Shown here: piece after piece, positions 26,901 through 38,200 of the stretch
How positions within the stretch are numbered: the stretch's first letter is position 1
Layout of the letters: every line of letters begins with the position of its first letter
DNA from: Serilophus lunatus
Lineage: Eukaryota; Chordata; Aves; Passeriformes; Eurylaimidae
Assembly (NCBI GenBank): GCA_013399895.1
Contig: VXBA01003495.1
Coordinates: 630,897 to 694,896 of the forward strand
Direction of reading: 5' to 3'
DNA: 64,000 bases
The notes under the pieces: generated by a model
Databases searched by the model: none
Told to the model about the DNA's origin: nothing
The model's input: only the letters and a program-made list of their open reading frames with translations
Translations under genes and position numbers: made by a program

Positions 26901-29254
26901 GTCCCAAAATTCACATGGGCTTAGTCTTTTGAGGCTGATGACAAAAATCTTACAGCTAGCAAAAAGAACAGCCCACGTTTCTAGCACCTGCACCATGACA
27001 TAAATCTACAGTCAACCATGGTCTTCAAAAAGGATGCTATCCCCAGGTACACATCATTAAAAGTAGTACTGTTAATACCAAAATTGTCAGCTTCACATTT
27101 TCAAGCTTGGATGTATGGATGCCAAGAGTATGATTTCTGAGAAGCACTCAAGAACCTTGAAATTACTAACTGTAAGCCAACTTTCTTTTCTCCTCATTTA
27201 ACAGCTCTATTACTTGTTGCAATTTCTGTGAACCTTAACCACTCAACTGGCTTCTCAGACTACATCTGCTAACCACCTTCACAAACCAAGTATCCTATCT
27301 ATTCCTAGAGAGCCTTTTTCCTAAACAGAAAAAAATAAAAATAACAATAATAACCAAAACAAAAAGCCAAAACAAAACAAAGAAAAAAGAAAATGCACAT
27401 CAAAACCTAACATGAAGAAAAGTAAAGAAAAATCATAGCTGTCTAGTACCATATGCAGCAATTATGTAAGAGAGGAGAAACAAACTTCTACTTCAGTCAC
27501 AAGCACAGAAAAAACAAACTGGAACATTCAGTTACACATCTCAATTAGCGTTCTTGTGCAGTTCAAAGCATATCCAGAATTAGATGGATGACTGGCAATT
27601 GACAGTCAAAAATCCCTGCCTCAATGACCTTTACAACATGGACGATATTTTTGTAGACATCTTTTAACAGGCTTATCTGTGTCTACTAACAACCTGTCAG
27701 CAATAAAACAGTTTGTGACCAATCCTATTGCCTCTTATTTGGCAGTCAGAAGTGACCACCTCTGCCCCAACCCTAAGCTGCTGAGAAGTCAGAAGTTTTA
27801 GAGATTTAACCTGTTGTTATGACAATCCTAGTTCTTATAACTTGTTTTTCAAAACCCTCATTCTTTCCAAAGTTTCTGTTAAGAATAGAAGAAAGCTTAG
27901 AAAATCATGCAGAAAACTCTCACAAACTACAGACATGAGGAGGCTTTTCTTGTGACAAGTGTCCTTCATAGCTGTATGCCTCACCTCCTTCAAAGGCGAT
28001 GTTTGGAAAGCACACTCCTTTCCTTTCTACCAGAGTGGTTCCTTTGGAAACACAGACTTGTATAGGGAATGTAATAAATTAACACATATCTCAGTTGTCT
28101 TGTTGTTTCCTTCCACCCTGAAATTCTTTAGAATAGCTTGCCAATGTGTAGATATTTTCATGAGACAGTAAACAAAGAGGTCTCATGTCCCTTAGCAGAC
28201 TTCCTCAAACAAGGTGGTTGGATCTTCTATTTTAAGACAGAGAAAATAGCTGATCCAAAACAAACCCAGACCTGTGATTGTCATAAAATGGAAGCAAGGT
28301 TCTCTAAGTTGCAGACACCGAGCAACTTCACAGAGTGTCAGTGAATGGCACGTAGCTTGTGCCAGTTCTCTCCAAGAACTGGCCAAGTGTTATGTGTGCA
28401 GCTGTATAGGCAATAAAGACAGAATCATCCCTGCCCGCCAGCAATCACAATTTGAGCATGCAAGAAAAGCTAGGGGAAAGAAAGTGTTATCTGTATGTTG
28501 GAGAGCTGATGCTGAGAGGTGATACTGATGGTAGAGAAGAGCAGCCAGAGAGTTGGTTGCAGTCCCCAATACTCAGGTAACTGAACTCTTTGCAACAACC
28601 TTCAAAAAACAGGAATGCATTCTTTTCATTTGTCAGAAAGCTGCGAGGCTGGAGGACCCCCTTCCCCTCCAACACCTTGAGCCTTCCTGACTGGTGATGT
28701 GTCGCAACTGCTCAGGAGATCCTTGCAGGCAGCAGCAGTGAGCACAGTGAATGAAGAAGGCTGGACCCTTCCAAGGAGGGGACAGCATTTCCCACAGGGC
28801 CTTGGCCACAGGCACTGCAGACCTACTCTTCAGTGCAGCAGCAAATATGGGCACTGCCCCAATACAAATTAAATAACAACTGAAATCCTCATAAGTAGAT
28901 TTCTCTTTTTTGCGTTGTTAATGTACACACGGGCAGCAATATCCATCTGCAAAGTGTGGTCTTGGTGGAACATGTGCTGCAGGAGCAGCCATGGGAGCTG
29001 TGTTGTGAGAAAACCAGATGATTGATGCAGCCACTGTGCTCAATTGATGCCATGACAGAGCATCAGCAATTTTACCCAGGGCCCCCCACAATGCGGTGGA
29101 GTCCTCAGAGGCTTCAAATGTGTCTATTCAGTGCATATACCTGTGTTTAGATCACCTCCCTGGAGCCTGAGAAAGGTGGGCCAATGCTCCTGCTGCTGGT
29201 TTTAGTAAAGGAGATGTAAAGGAATAACCAGGCTCAGGACACTGTGGAAAGTGG
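23997..29254. other. Gene-free stretch downstream of CYP2
   Basis: No exon is recognisable on either strand. There is an A-rich low-complexity run at 27331-27396. The open frames are short and show no domain. A longer alternative 3' UTR of the minus-strand CYP2 gene could extend into the right-hand end. I see no coding content. Confidence 0.55.
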
Positions 29255-29260
29255 TTTATT
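29255..29260 (-). terminator. Poly(A) signal AATAAA of the CYP2 gene
   Basis: On the minus strand AATAAA occurs only 5 nt after the TGA stop codon (29268-29266). If it is used, cleavage some 10-30 nt downstream would leave a 3' UTR of only about 20-40 nt. The hexamer is seen directly and its use is inferred. Confidence 0.6.
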
Positions 29261-29265
29261 GCTTT

Positions 29266-32200
29266 TCAGCGGGGGACAACACAGAGCTGGTACTCAGGAG
29301 GTATGTTGGCCGACCCACTCAGTTTTGGGGTTATGTTGAGCTCCTGGGGGTCAACAACAGACTTTAAGGTAAAGTTCTGCAAGATGGTGGCTATCAGTAA
29401 GAATATCTCCATTCGTGCCAGGCCCTCTCCAGGGCATACTCGCTTTCCTGAAAGTGAAAGCAGAAAATAGCACTCAACAGGTGTTTCTAAGTAGACCAGA
29501 GTTTGTTACTAAGCAGATGTGTTGCACAGCCTTATTTACTACACACAGCCACACAGTGAGATGACTGTCAGGATTACTAAGGACATTTTCAAGAGAAGAA
29601 TTTGTTGGAGAAAAACCCTTGACAGTTTGGATGGGCGCATGAAGGTAAAACAGGGATAGGAGAAGTCTCAAACATGGAGGGAACATCACAGGAGCCAAGA
29701 TGAAAGAGAGCAAGGTGACATAAAGTACAGGTGAGAAAGTGGAAAGTTGGTTCAACATAGCCTATGAGGTACTTAAGAGGTACTGGGTAAAAGTGGAGCT
29801 ACCACAGAAAGCCAGGTTGGTTCAGGATGATTTTGGTGGTTGTGTAGGAAGTTGACAGGTATTTTAGAAAGTGTCAGTCCATTCACATCATTACACTGGC
29901 AACTCCTAGTAGGAGATCTGAGAAGGCTTCAGACCTGAACAAGATGGGAGATGTCACTGGAGATGGTAGCAGCAGGGAGGAGGTAACCAGAGAACAGTGA
30001 ACCCCAAGGAAACACCGTGTTGGGAAGAGGCAGTGTGTGTTACTGGGAAAGGCAGGGTAGTCACCAGAGGAGGAGGCTGACAAAGAGAGGAAAAGAGAAA
30101 GCCTGTGCTTTACCTGCTGAGAAAGGCATGAAGAAGCTGCTCTTCTTAAAGGTGCCATCCTTGTTCAAGAAATGTTCAGGATTAAACTCATATGGATTTG
30201 CAAACTCCTTACTGTCATGGAGGACAGAACTGAGGACCGGAAAAATAGTGGTGCCCTGAATTAACACAAGAAGAACAGAACATAAAGGGGAGGCAAGTTA
30301 TACCACTCAGTTCAACTGCCTGCTGAGACTGAGCTTCCCAGTATAGCCCTACCATTGCCTTTGGATTCCCTTTGGGAACCCTTCTTTTGAGGAGGCAGCT
30401 TTAGGGAGAACCTATTGGATGTCAGAGCAGCAACAGTTGTTGGCTGCTCTTCCTGAATGTTCCCTCTCACCTCCAGAATCTTTATGTTCACCTTGCTCTG
30501 GTCATCAGGGGACACCTCACCTAATTTCCTGCTGCTTCTTAGAATTTCACAATCATGAACTTGCAGATGCCCCAAGTCCCTTCTTTTCTGTGAGCCCCAA
30601 AAAGCAGAAGCACACAAGGTTGTGGAAATGAAGCTTGCTTTCTTCTCCTGACAAATTTCTCCTGCAACAATCATCTTCCTTTCCTCTTCCTGACCAGCCA
30701 TTGATTGGCACTGGAATAATTGGCAGTGGCAACAGAATGGCTTTCTGCTGGAAGCTGAGCAGTTCTCTGGGTCCTACGTTATGATTTTACACAGACAGCT
30801 GGAAATCATGCCAACAGCCTGTGTTGTTGCTGTTTTCCTGAGGACCACAGTCACACAGAAGAGCAACAAGCACTGCTGCAGTGGGCCAGGCCAAGCCATG
30901 GGCTGCTGTAACCCAACCAGCCTGCCTCTGGTAGTGGCCACTAAAGACTGCCTCGGGAAGGATGTAAGAATAGAGCAAACAGGTTTTGCCTGTTCCATTG
31001 AATGCAAACCTACTCTCCAGCACTTTGTGGCTCAGGGGCTTTCTGTGCTCAATAACCACCAACTGACTTTGCTTCCAAGCATGTGCACTGGCCACCCTAG
31101 ATGGTGGTGAGCAGCTCCATGACTTTGTGTGAGGAGTCACTGCTCTGGGTTTTTGTCAACCCACTATGCTTCTGCAGATAGGTAAAGTTGCAAAGCAAGA
31201 AAACAAACATGTTGGTCAGAGCTACTGTTGTAGTCTTGGCCCACGGAGTGTCAACAAGGGAGTGCAAATGAGCTATAGAAGCCTGAGGATAAAACCTCAT
31301 GAAGGGATGATGGAAAACAAGTTCAGGCCTCAACAATTCTTGTTTCTGGCTTGTAAGTGATGGCCTAAGAGCAAATGTGCTGCAACTTTGTTGTTGAACC
31401 TAAGGGAGTTTGCCCACTAACCTTAGGAATGACGTACTCTCTGAAGCAGGTATCTTTGGTCACCGTGTGAGGGAGACCCAGTGGGACAAGAGAAATGAAG
31501 CGCTGGATTTCATGCACAACTGCATCTGTGTAGGGCATCTGGGTCCGGTCAGCCACGCACGGTTTTCGTGACCGTCCTATTACCTGGTCAATCTCTTCTT
31601 GAACTTTCTCTGTCATGAGAGGCACAAACCATAAAGTGGGTAAATACAACCAAACCTACCTAAATACATTGCCCTAAGTTGTTTACAAGTCACAGATAGT
31701 AGGAGCACTAATGTTGGTTTTGGTGTTGACTAAAACACAGCTCCACTGCTGCCCATACAAAGAAAGTTCCTCTATTGACTTGGCTAAATGGGAGTACTGA
31801 GAGATAAATGTGTGGACACAGCCAGATCCCAGGCTGTGAGGGGACTGTAGCTGATGATGCTGCTGATGTAGCTGATGAAGCTGAGTGATTTCTACTGGCC
31901 CCCATAAGGAATGACAGTGCAAGGACTTTGTCCGTTTGGGTAAAATACAAGAGAGGGAGAGAGAGGAAAATCTGGGAGAAGGACAAGGTGTCAGGCACAT
32001 GCCCAACCCAGGGAAAAAGCTAGACAGGAAGAGATCACAAACTGGTACCTTGTATCTTTGGATATTTGAGTAAAAGCAGAAGCCCGTATCGTAGGGTGGT
32101 GCTAGTTGTCTCGGTTCCAGCAAGAAACAAATCGAAAGTGGTTGTTATCAGGTTCTTCATGTAGAAATTGGAATTTGGATGATCTTTCTCCTAGAAAAAA

Positions 32201-35023
32201 TGTTGGATTGTTTCTCTGGCTGAGCTAAGAAAAGTGGCCCCTTCTCATGTCATCCCAGGCCTTTCTTTTCACCTAGAACTGTTACATTTCTCTGCTAAGA
32301 TGCAGCAGACATTTGGGGCATTGCAATGCTACCTTGAGCAGTAAACTCAAACCACCTTAAGCAACTTTCTTTCAAGCTGTGCTCTGAATGGTACTCAACT
32401 GCTTGTTTGCCCTTGCTTTATCAACTGCTTTCCAGTAAAAAGAACTGCAAGACTAGAGTGAAAATGTCCCTGTGTTTTGGTGAAAGCAAATGAAGCTCTC
32501 CCTGTCCATGCAACTGCAGGTAGTGCTGGCTGGTGAGCATGCAGACCCAGAACTATAAGCTCCAGCACAGGCCATATTGCTGGTATTGTTGGTATCTTCC
32601 CATTGCACAGCTGACTGGGAAGAGGTCTGAGAGGGAAGGGACTCAGCATAGGTGCATTTGGGGATGAGCTGGGTTTATATACTGTCTCCTTACCTCCTGC
32701 ATTTTTCTGAGGAAACAGTCAATGAAATCCTGAGGGGAGTTGGGATCTAGGGAGGCTTGGTGCAACTTCACCTCCTCCGCCACAAAAGCTTTTAGAGCAT
32801 CAAATTCTTCAAATATATTGTTGTGTGGGCCAGGCAAGTGATCCATGATCTTTGAGAACATCTGGTAGAGCTGGAAGAAAAGAAAGAGGAATGCTAGTAC
32901 GACCATTGCCCCATCCTTTGATATTAGCAAAAAGTCAAGGAAAGCTACAACCCTGTAAACTGAGTCAAGCAGAAGGACTATGACGCTGGGCAGTCTGACA
33001 TGGCAGTAGTAGTAGTAATCATAAAGTTGGAGAAGAAGAGTGTTCAGGACTATTGGGAAGCTGCACTTCATTGGCAAAGCAAATTCCATTGGTAAGAGTG
33101 CTTCTTGCTCTCAAATGAAAACCCTTCTGTGCAGAAGAACATTGATGGGCTTCTAATTAAAAGACTGAAATGGACCTTCATTGGGAGAGAGGCCTCCTGC
33201 TCCTTTGGGAGATTGTTGCCAATGTGAAATAGTTACTCAATGTACCTGTCCCCAGTAGGAGTTCATCATCTTTATGATGTTGTTCATGTTGTTCATCAGG
33301 GACACGAATTTTTTGTCTTTGTAATCATATCGTTTCCCAAAGACGACAGAGCATATGATATTGGAGACAGCACAGCTCAGCTTGAAGGTTGGGTCAAAAG
33401 GCATTCCTGTGATTTCAGAAGAAGTACAGACTATTGAAAAACCCCACAAAACTATATCTACTTATGGCTACTCTGGGTGATCTGAACTCTGGTTTATATC
33501 ACAGTCTCTGAGTGACACAGAGGCTCCTCCAAAGCAAACAGTACATGATCATGAAATTATTTACAGCTTTGTAATGAGGGGTAGCTGGTGAATGGATCAA
33601 ATATATAGGAACTTCAGTTTTTTGCTAAAGACTTGAGCTCCCTCGGCCAATTTTTTTCAAACATAAGTTATATTAAAAATGGATTGTACCTTTTGTTTTG
33701 TTGAACTCTTCCAGCAAGTAGTCAGATTCCTCGTGTATCCTCTCTTCAATGCTCCTCTTCCCCATTCCAAAGTTCCGCAGAGTAGTAAGAGCAAACCGTC
33801 GAACTTGTAACCATGGCTCGTTGTTGCTAAAAACAATCCCTGCAGAGAAAGAAGGAAGAGAGAAGACCTGGATTAGGCACGCTAGTGTGAGATGAACAGT
33901 GGTTCACGGTGACAGTCAATCCTGTCATTGGTGAGCATTGACATGGTAGTGTCATGGAATCCTGTGGTTTGGAGGCAATCTCTGGAGGTTCTGCAGCCCA
34001 ACTGCCTGCTTTTGGCCTTTTCCACTACATACTCAACTTCCTTTTGCATAATTCATCACTCATATCCACACACAATTTCTCTTGCTGCAGCAGGTGGCTG
34101 CTGCCCCTTACCCTTTCCCAGCCCATGTCTGAGAACAATCTGGCTCCACTTCTCTGCTATCTCACCCTCTTTGGGTAGTGGAAGCCAGCAATTACATCCC
34201 TCTCTGTCTTCCTTTCTCCAAGTGGGATGCACCCATGCTCTGCCGTCTTGCCTCATGTATGGTACACTCCAGCTCTAATCTGCTGAACACAACCTCAGCC
34301 CTCTCCCTCTCCTTAGAAGGAGATCAGTCAGCAAACATACCTAATCCATTGTTAGCCCTGTCTCCTATTGGCATGTGTCCTCTGGAAGCAAACTCATCTG
34401 CGCGATCAACCAAGGCTTCTTTCACCACATCGTGACCGTGCAGCACCACCACTGGGTCAGAGCCTAGATGCACTGTGAACACTGATCCATACTCTTTACT
34501 GAGCTGTAAAAATGCAAGACAGAGCATGGCCATGGAGCAAATAGGGAGGAAGAGTTGAAAAGTCTCCTTGCTGCTGCATCCCACTGCAGGCAGTGGGCCT
34601 TACACACCAGCAACATCAAGATTTTGTCCTCTCATAATAAATGTGAGTGTAGAGAGAGATCTCAGCTATCAGACCCTGAACAACATTGGCAACAGCAATG
34701 AGGGGGAGGAGTTACAATTCCCATGACTTTGCCACTCCTCTGCAAATGCAACTCATCAAGCTATAGACAGAGGTTGTCCCCATGCACAGGTCCCACACAT
34801 TTGCCACCCACAGAAAGAAGAGAGAAGAAAGTAGCCTTACCTTCTCGAGGGTTTTGCCCAAGTCACTTGGTTTCACCTGAAGCAAGTTACCTAGAATGGG
34901 AAGGGGAGCTGGTCCTGGAGGCATCTTCCCCTTTCCAGACCTTCCTTTCCATGCTGCGAAGAAGGAAAGTAGGAAAGCAATGCAAACCAGAAGGACAACA
35001 GCGGCTGCTCCCAGGAGATCCAT
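29266..35023 (-). CDS. Cytochrome P450 family 2 protein, nine exons, complete
   Basis: A microsomal haem-thiolate monooxygenase that should oxidise lipophilic substrates with electrons from P450 reductase at the ER. The exons (minus strand) are 35023-34841, 34503-34341, 33839-33690, 33406-33246, 32870-32694, 32190-32049, 31609-31422, 30255-30114 and 29447-29266. Their lengths, 183/163/150/161/177/142/188/142/182 bp, are the classic CYP2 pattern. All introns are GT-AG, and the join gives 495 residues with no stop. Visible motifs: an N-terminal membrane anchor (about 3-22), proline hinge PPGPAPLP, C-helix W125xxxR129, I-helix AGTETT (302-307), K-helix E359-I-Q-R362, and haem loop FSAGKRVCPG with ligand Cys440. 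The start at 35023 gives the usual MDLL-type anchor; an in-frame upstream Met would add 32 hydrophilic residues. By eye it is closest to the CYP2A/B/F/G/S group (exon 4 recalls CYP2G). The subfamily is unassigned, so I give no symbol. Confidence 0.95.
31843..31886. repeat. GATGCTGCT-type degenerate trinucleotide run
   Basis: Repeated GCTGATG units lie in CYP2 intron 6. It is a simple low-complexity tract and open frames through it are not coding. Confidence 0.6.
33950..34015 (-). mobile_element. Possible short CR1 3'-end relic in CYP2 intron 2
   Basis: The plus-strand words CATGGAATCCTGTGGTTTGG, CTCTGGAGG and CAGCCCAACTGCCTGC read like a worn version of the reverse complement of a CR1 LINE 3' end. 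It is short and diverged, so it could be coincidence. Confidence 0.35.
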
Positions 35024-35200
35024 TTGCTTCTGTGGCTCAGGACAGAGTGACTCTGGCTGCCAGAGTTCAAGTTTATCTATTGAAGGGTCATGATAGTTCA
35101 AGAGCAGGTTTTGAGTCACATAGCTGAGTCAGACAGTGTTATTAGTCAAACGTATGCTCACAAATCTTGTTTTGTTTAACCTAGAGTTAATCATTAAGGA
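35024..35200 (-). promoter_or_regulatory. CYP2 proximal promoter with HNF1-like site
   Basis: Upstream of the CYP2 start codon, GTTAATCATTAAG at 35186-35198 matches the palindromic HNF1 consensus (GTTAATNATTAAC) at 12 of 13 positions, about 165 bp before the ATG. TGTTTAA near 35174 is FOXA-like. Two TGAGTCA words (35112-35118 and 35126-35132) are AP-1/Maf-like. A weak AT-rich GATAAA near 35075 could serve as a TATA element. HNF1 and FOXA sites are typical of liver-expressed CYP2 genes. Function here is inferred from motif and position only. Confidence 0.5.
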
Positions 35201-38200
35201 GATCACACTAGGGGCACAATCTCCTACTGAGGTGCTCATAGAAATTCAGTGCCATGGGAGCATCTTCAGTGCCATTTAGGGTTTCTGTTCTTCTGTATCA
35301 ATTGTGCAAACCCTCAGTGGTGTAAGCCATCCCTGATTGTTCCCAAAATCTTCCTGCCATTATCAGTAGAGTTTGCACTGCATGTAATCTGCCAAAGGAC
35401 TTATAGACATGTTCTCCTCAGTACATAGCAAGTAATTGCCTCAGCCTCTCTCCCTAGGGGTGTTTGGCCTCACAAAAGAGGAAAGTATAAAATATCCATC
35501 TAGCAAAGGCAGAAATGTCTCCATACATTACAATAGACAAGAAAGAACTTGCTGAATGAGATAAAATAAAGATATAAGAAAAGTGGTCAAGACCCTAGGA
35601 TTCTGACCTCTTCAAGGTCTCCTACAGGAAAGAATGAGTGAAAAAAGCAGACACAGAAGAAAGAAATCATGAACTTGAGAGAGTCTCTGGGGAATGGCTT
35701 CCCAAGCTGGGACAGAGATATACTTATCAGAGGCTGGGTAAAGGTTAATGCAACCTGGCAACTAATCCTTGCGCTTTCAATGACCAAAGAAGCTCATCCA
35801 ACCTACTGCAGGAAGTCGGCATGTACAAATTCTTGTTTTGTTGATGTCTGACTCCACTATAAGGAACTGCTGCCCTGGAAGGTCCACAAGTGCTCTGAGA
35901 GACAGCAGAGTATGTCTGGTGAAAGGATGCTCAGGGCTGTGCTCCGCTTACTCAGTCTGGCCTTATCCTTTTATCTCTCCTGAACTGTGACACTTTTGCA
36001 GGGAGACAGATCCAACTGGTCAAAAGGTGTTGTGAGGATAGGGAATGTAGGACTTGGTGGGAATTGGTAAGAGGTCTTGGTGAACTGAGTGCTTGTATGG
36101 AGTGTGCTGGTTTGCTGTACGACAGTGTTAATGTGAGTTTTCCCTTCACTCATACGTGGTAGCGAAGGTCTCCATCCCTTGCAAAAGTTCCTGTACTGTC
36201 CCTTTCCTATGAGTTTTAAGTCATCCTCACTCAATTGCAAAGGTGCAATCATTTGCTAGTTGATCTTTTTAAATCTCATTTCACTTCTTAAGGACCCAGG
36301 ACTAAATAAACACTTTGGGGAGAAAAACAGAATTGCCAACGACTTCTGGCTAGTTGCTGATCTGCTGGTCTAAATTCTTGCATCAGCTCAGACATCAGGG
36401 CAGTTCATGGAAGTTCATGTAGCTTTATGGACTTCCACCTAGTGAAAAGTAAAGTTCATGAGAGTTTCCACTGGTTCAAAAGGTAGCTGCCAGTCCGAGC
36501 ATTCATGAACTTTTCACCTTATCTGTAAAGTTCCCTTGTTCCCATCACCCTCATTGATCAGCTTCCATTTGTGGAGGTCTTGGGTGCTATCTAAATTGGT
36601 GCTCACAGCTGGGTCATTGTAATGCATGAGAACTATCAAATGGGTAAGGAAAAGATCTGTGAGAAAGACAGATCCCCCTGTTTTATCTCAGCCAGGCTGC
36701 TTCCTACTTTCTTTAATAACTTCTTGCAAATAAAGCATTTCATTTCCATGAATTTCAAGCTCATTTCAAGTCCCTCTCATCCCTACTTCATCCAACACAG
36801 CTGTCCAGCATGGGTACAGGGATTAGGAAAGAGAAATTACCTGAAACTGTTCTCAGCACAAGTATTGCCTGGTGGATCTACAGCACTTCCAGGGTAGTTT
36901 AACATAGAATTATTCTTCAAGTCCACACAGACATTTTTCCTGTCAGCATAAACCAAGCATTGATAGGTAATGAAAACTACCTCCTTATAGCTCCAAAGCA
37001 CTTTGTTTCCTGTTTTTTACCCAGTTATCAGCAGGTAAAGCAGTCGAATGAACCGTTCAACAGTCATGCAGTGATGATAAGGTTTGAGCAACCACAACAT
37101 TCAGCTTCTACAGAGATGAAGCCTTCCTCCCTGCCAAAGTCCAAATGTTTTTCCCTGGGTGTCTCTCCACCCTGGCTGCCCAGTGTCCAGGCACTGCAGT
37201 GAGCACACGTGGTTCATGAGTGCTGCTCAAACTGCAGCCACTCAGTCAGACCATTGAGATCCATTTGCTTCGGTTCCCGCTGTGCAGAGCAGTTGAAAAA
37301 GTCTTGTACTTTGTGGAACAGCCATCCTGATGGGTGCATGAAATTAGCAGTGTACAGGGTAGGCACAATGACGTTCTTCATCCAGCTGACCAGCTGAGAT
37401 CATGGCATCCTGTACAGCTGTGCCACGAAGATAGGTAGTGGACTGAGGTGGAAGAGCAGAGGAAATGTCCCCCTCAGACTCAGCTACTATCCACCATGCC
37501 TGTGGTGAGGGGGGAGTGTGCTGTCTGTTCCACAGTGCCGCACCGGCATCTAGGAGCTGGAGGGTCTGATGAAGGCAGAAGCATTGTTAAAGGTCAAGAT
37601 TGGAAATCCCATGCATCTAACCCACACACCATCCTGGGATGTGTGTGTTGATCTACTCTCAAAGAAATAAGCAGATTACAAAAGAAAATGGATGGTTCAG
37701 GCTATGCCAGCTCTCCCACTGCAAAAAGTAGGGCACAAAAATGCATGCACAAAGGTTTGCATTATCTCTGCAACAGTGTAAAGGCATTCACACCTCCATT
37801 GAACGAATGCAGAAAAATCTGCTTAGAAAGATGGACAATGAGACATTCACTCACTGTGGTTGCCTGATGTGTGGATAGGGAGAAGGCTCTACATGAGGCA
37901 TGTTACAGTTACAGGCAGGCAATGGGTGCTGACAAGGCAGAGTTTTCTCTGGGATCACAGAGACTCCCCTTGCCTATGTTTCAAGCCATCTTAGGGACCC
38001 ACCTGCCAGTTTTGGGGAGTAAGAGTCCAAGAGAATCCTATCCCCTGGCAGCCAGGCTTAGAGTAACCCTGCAGTTATCTCTATACAACCACAGGGCTGT
38101 AAATCCATAGCCAAGAGTATTTATAGGGAATCACCACCTTTTATGTGCACAAATCCTCCTGAGCACCATAGTTTCCCACAAATTTCATGTGAAGGGCTTT

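Noticed and set aside
31683..32123. A minus-strand frame of 146 codons in the CYP2 gene
   Set aside because: It reads through exon 6 in the wrong frame and into intron 6. The true exon 6 is 32190-32049 in another frame.
37219..37395. A minus-strand frame with a protein-like stretch (VSWMKNVIVPTLYTANFM)
   Set aside because: An in-frame stop lies directly upstream, the neighbouring frames do not continue it, and no family is recognised. It is possibly a relic, but not supportable.
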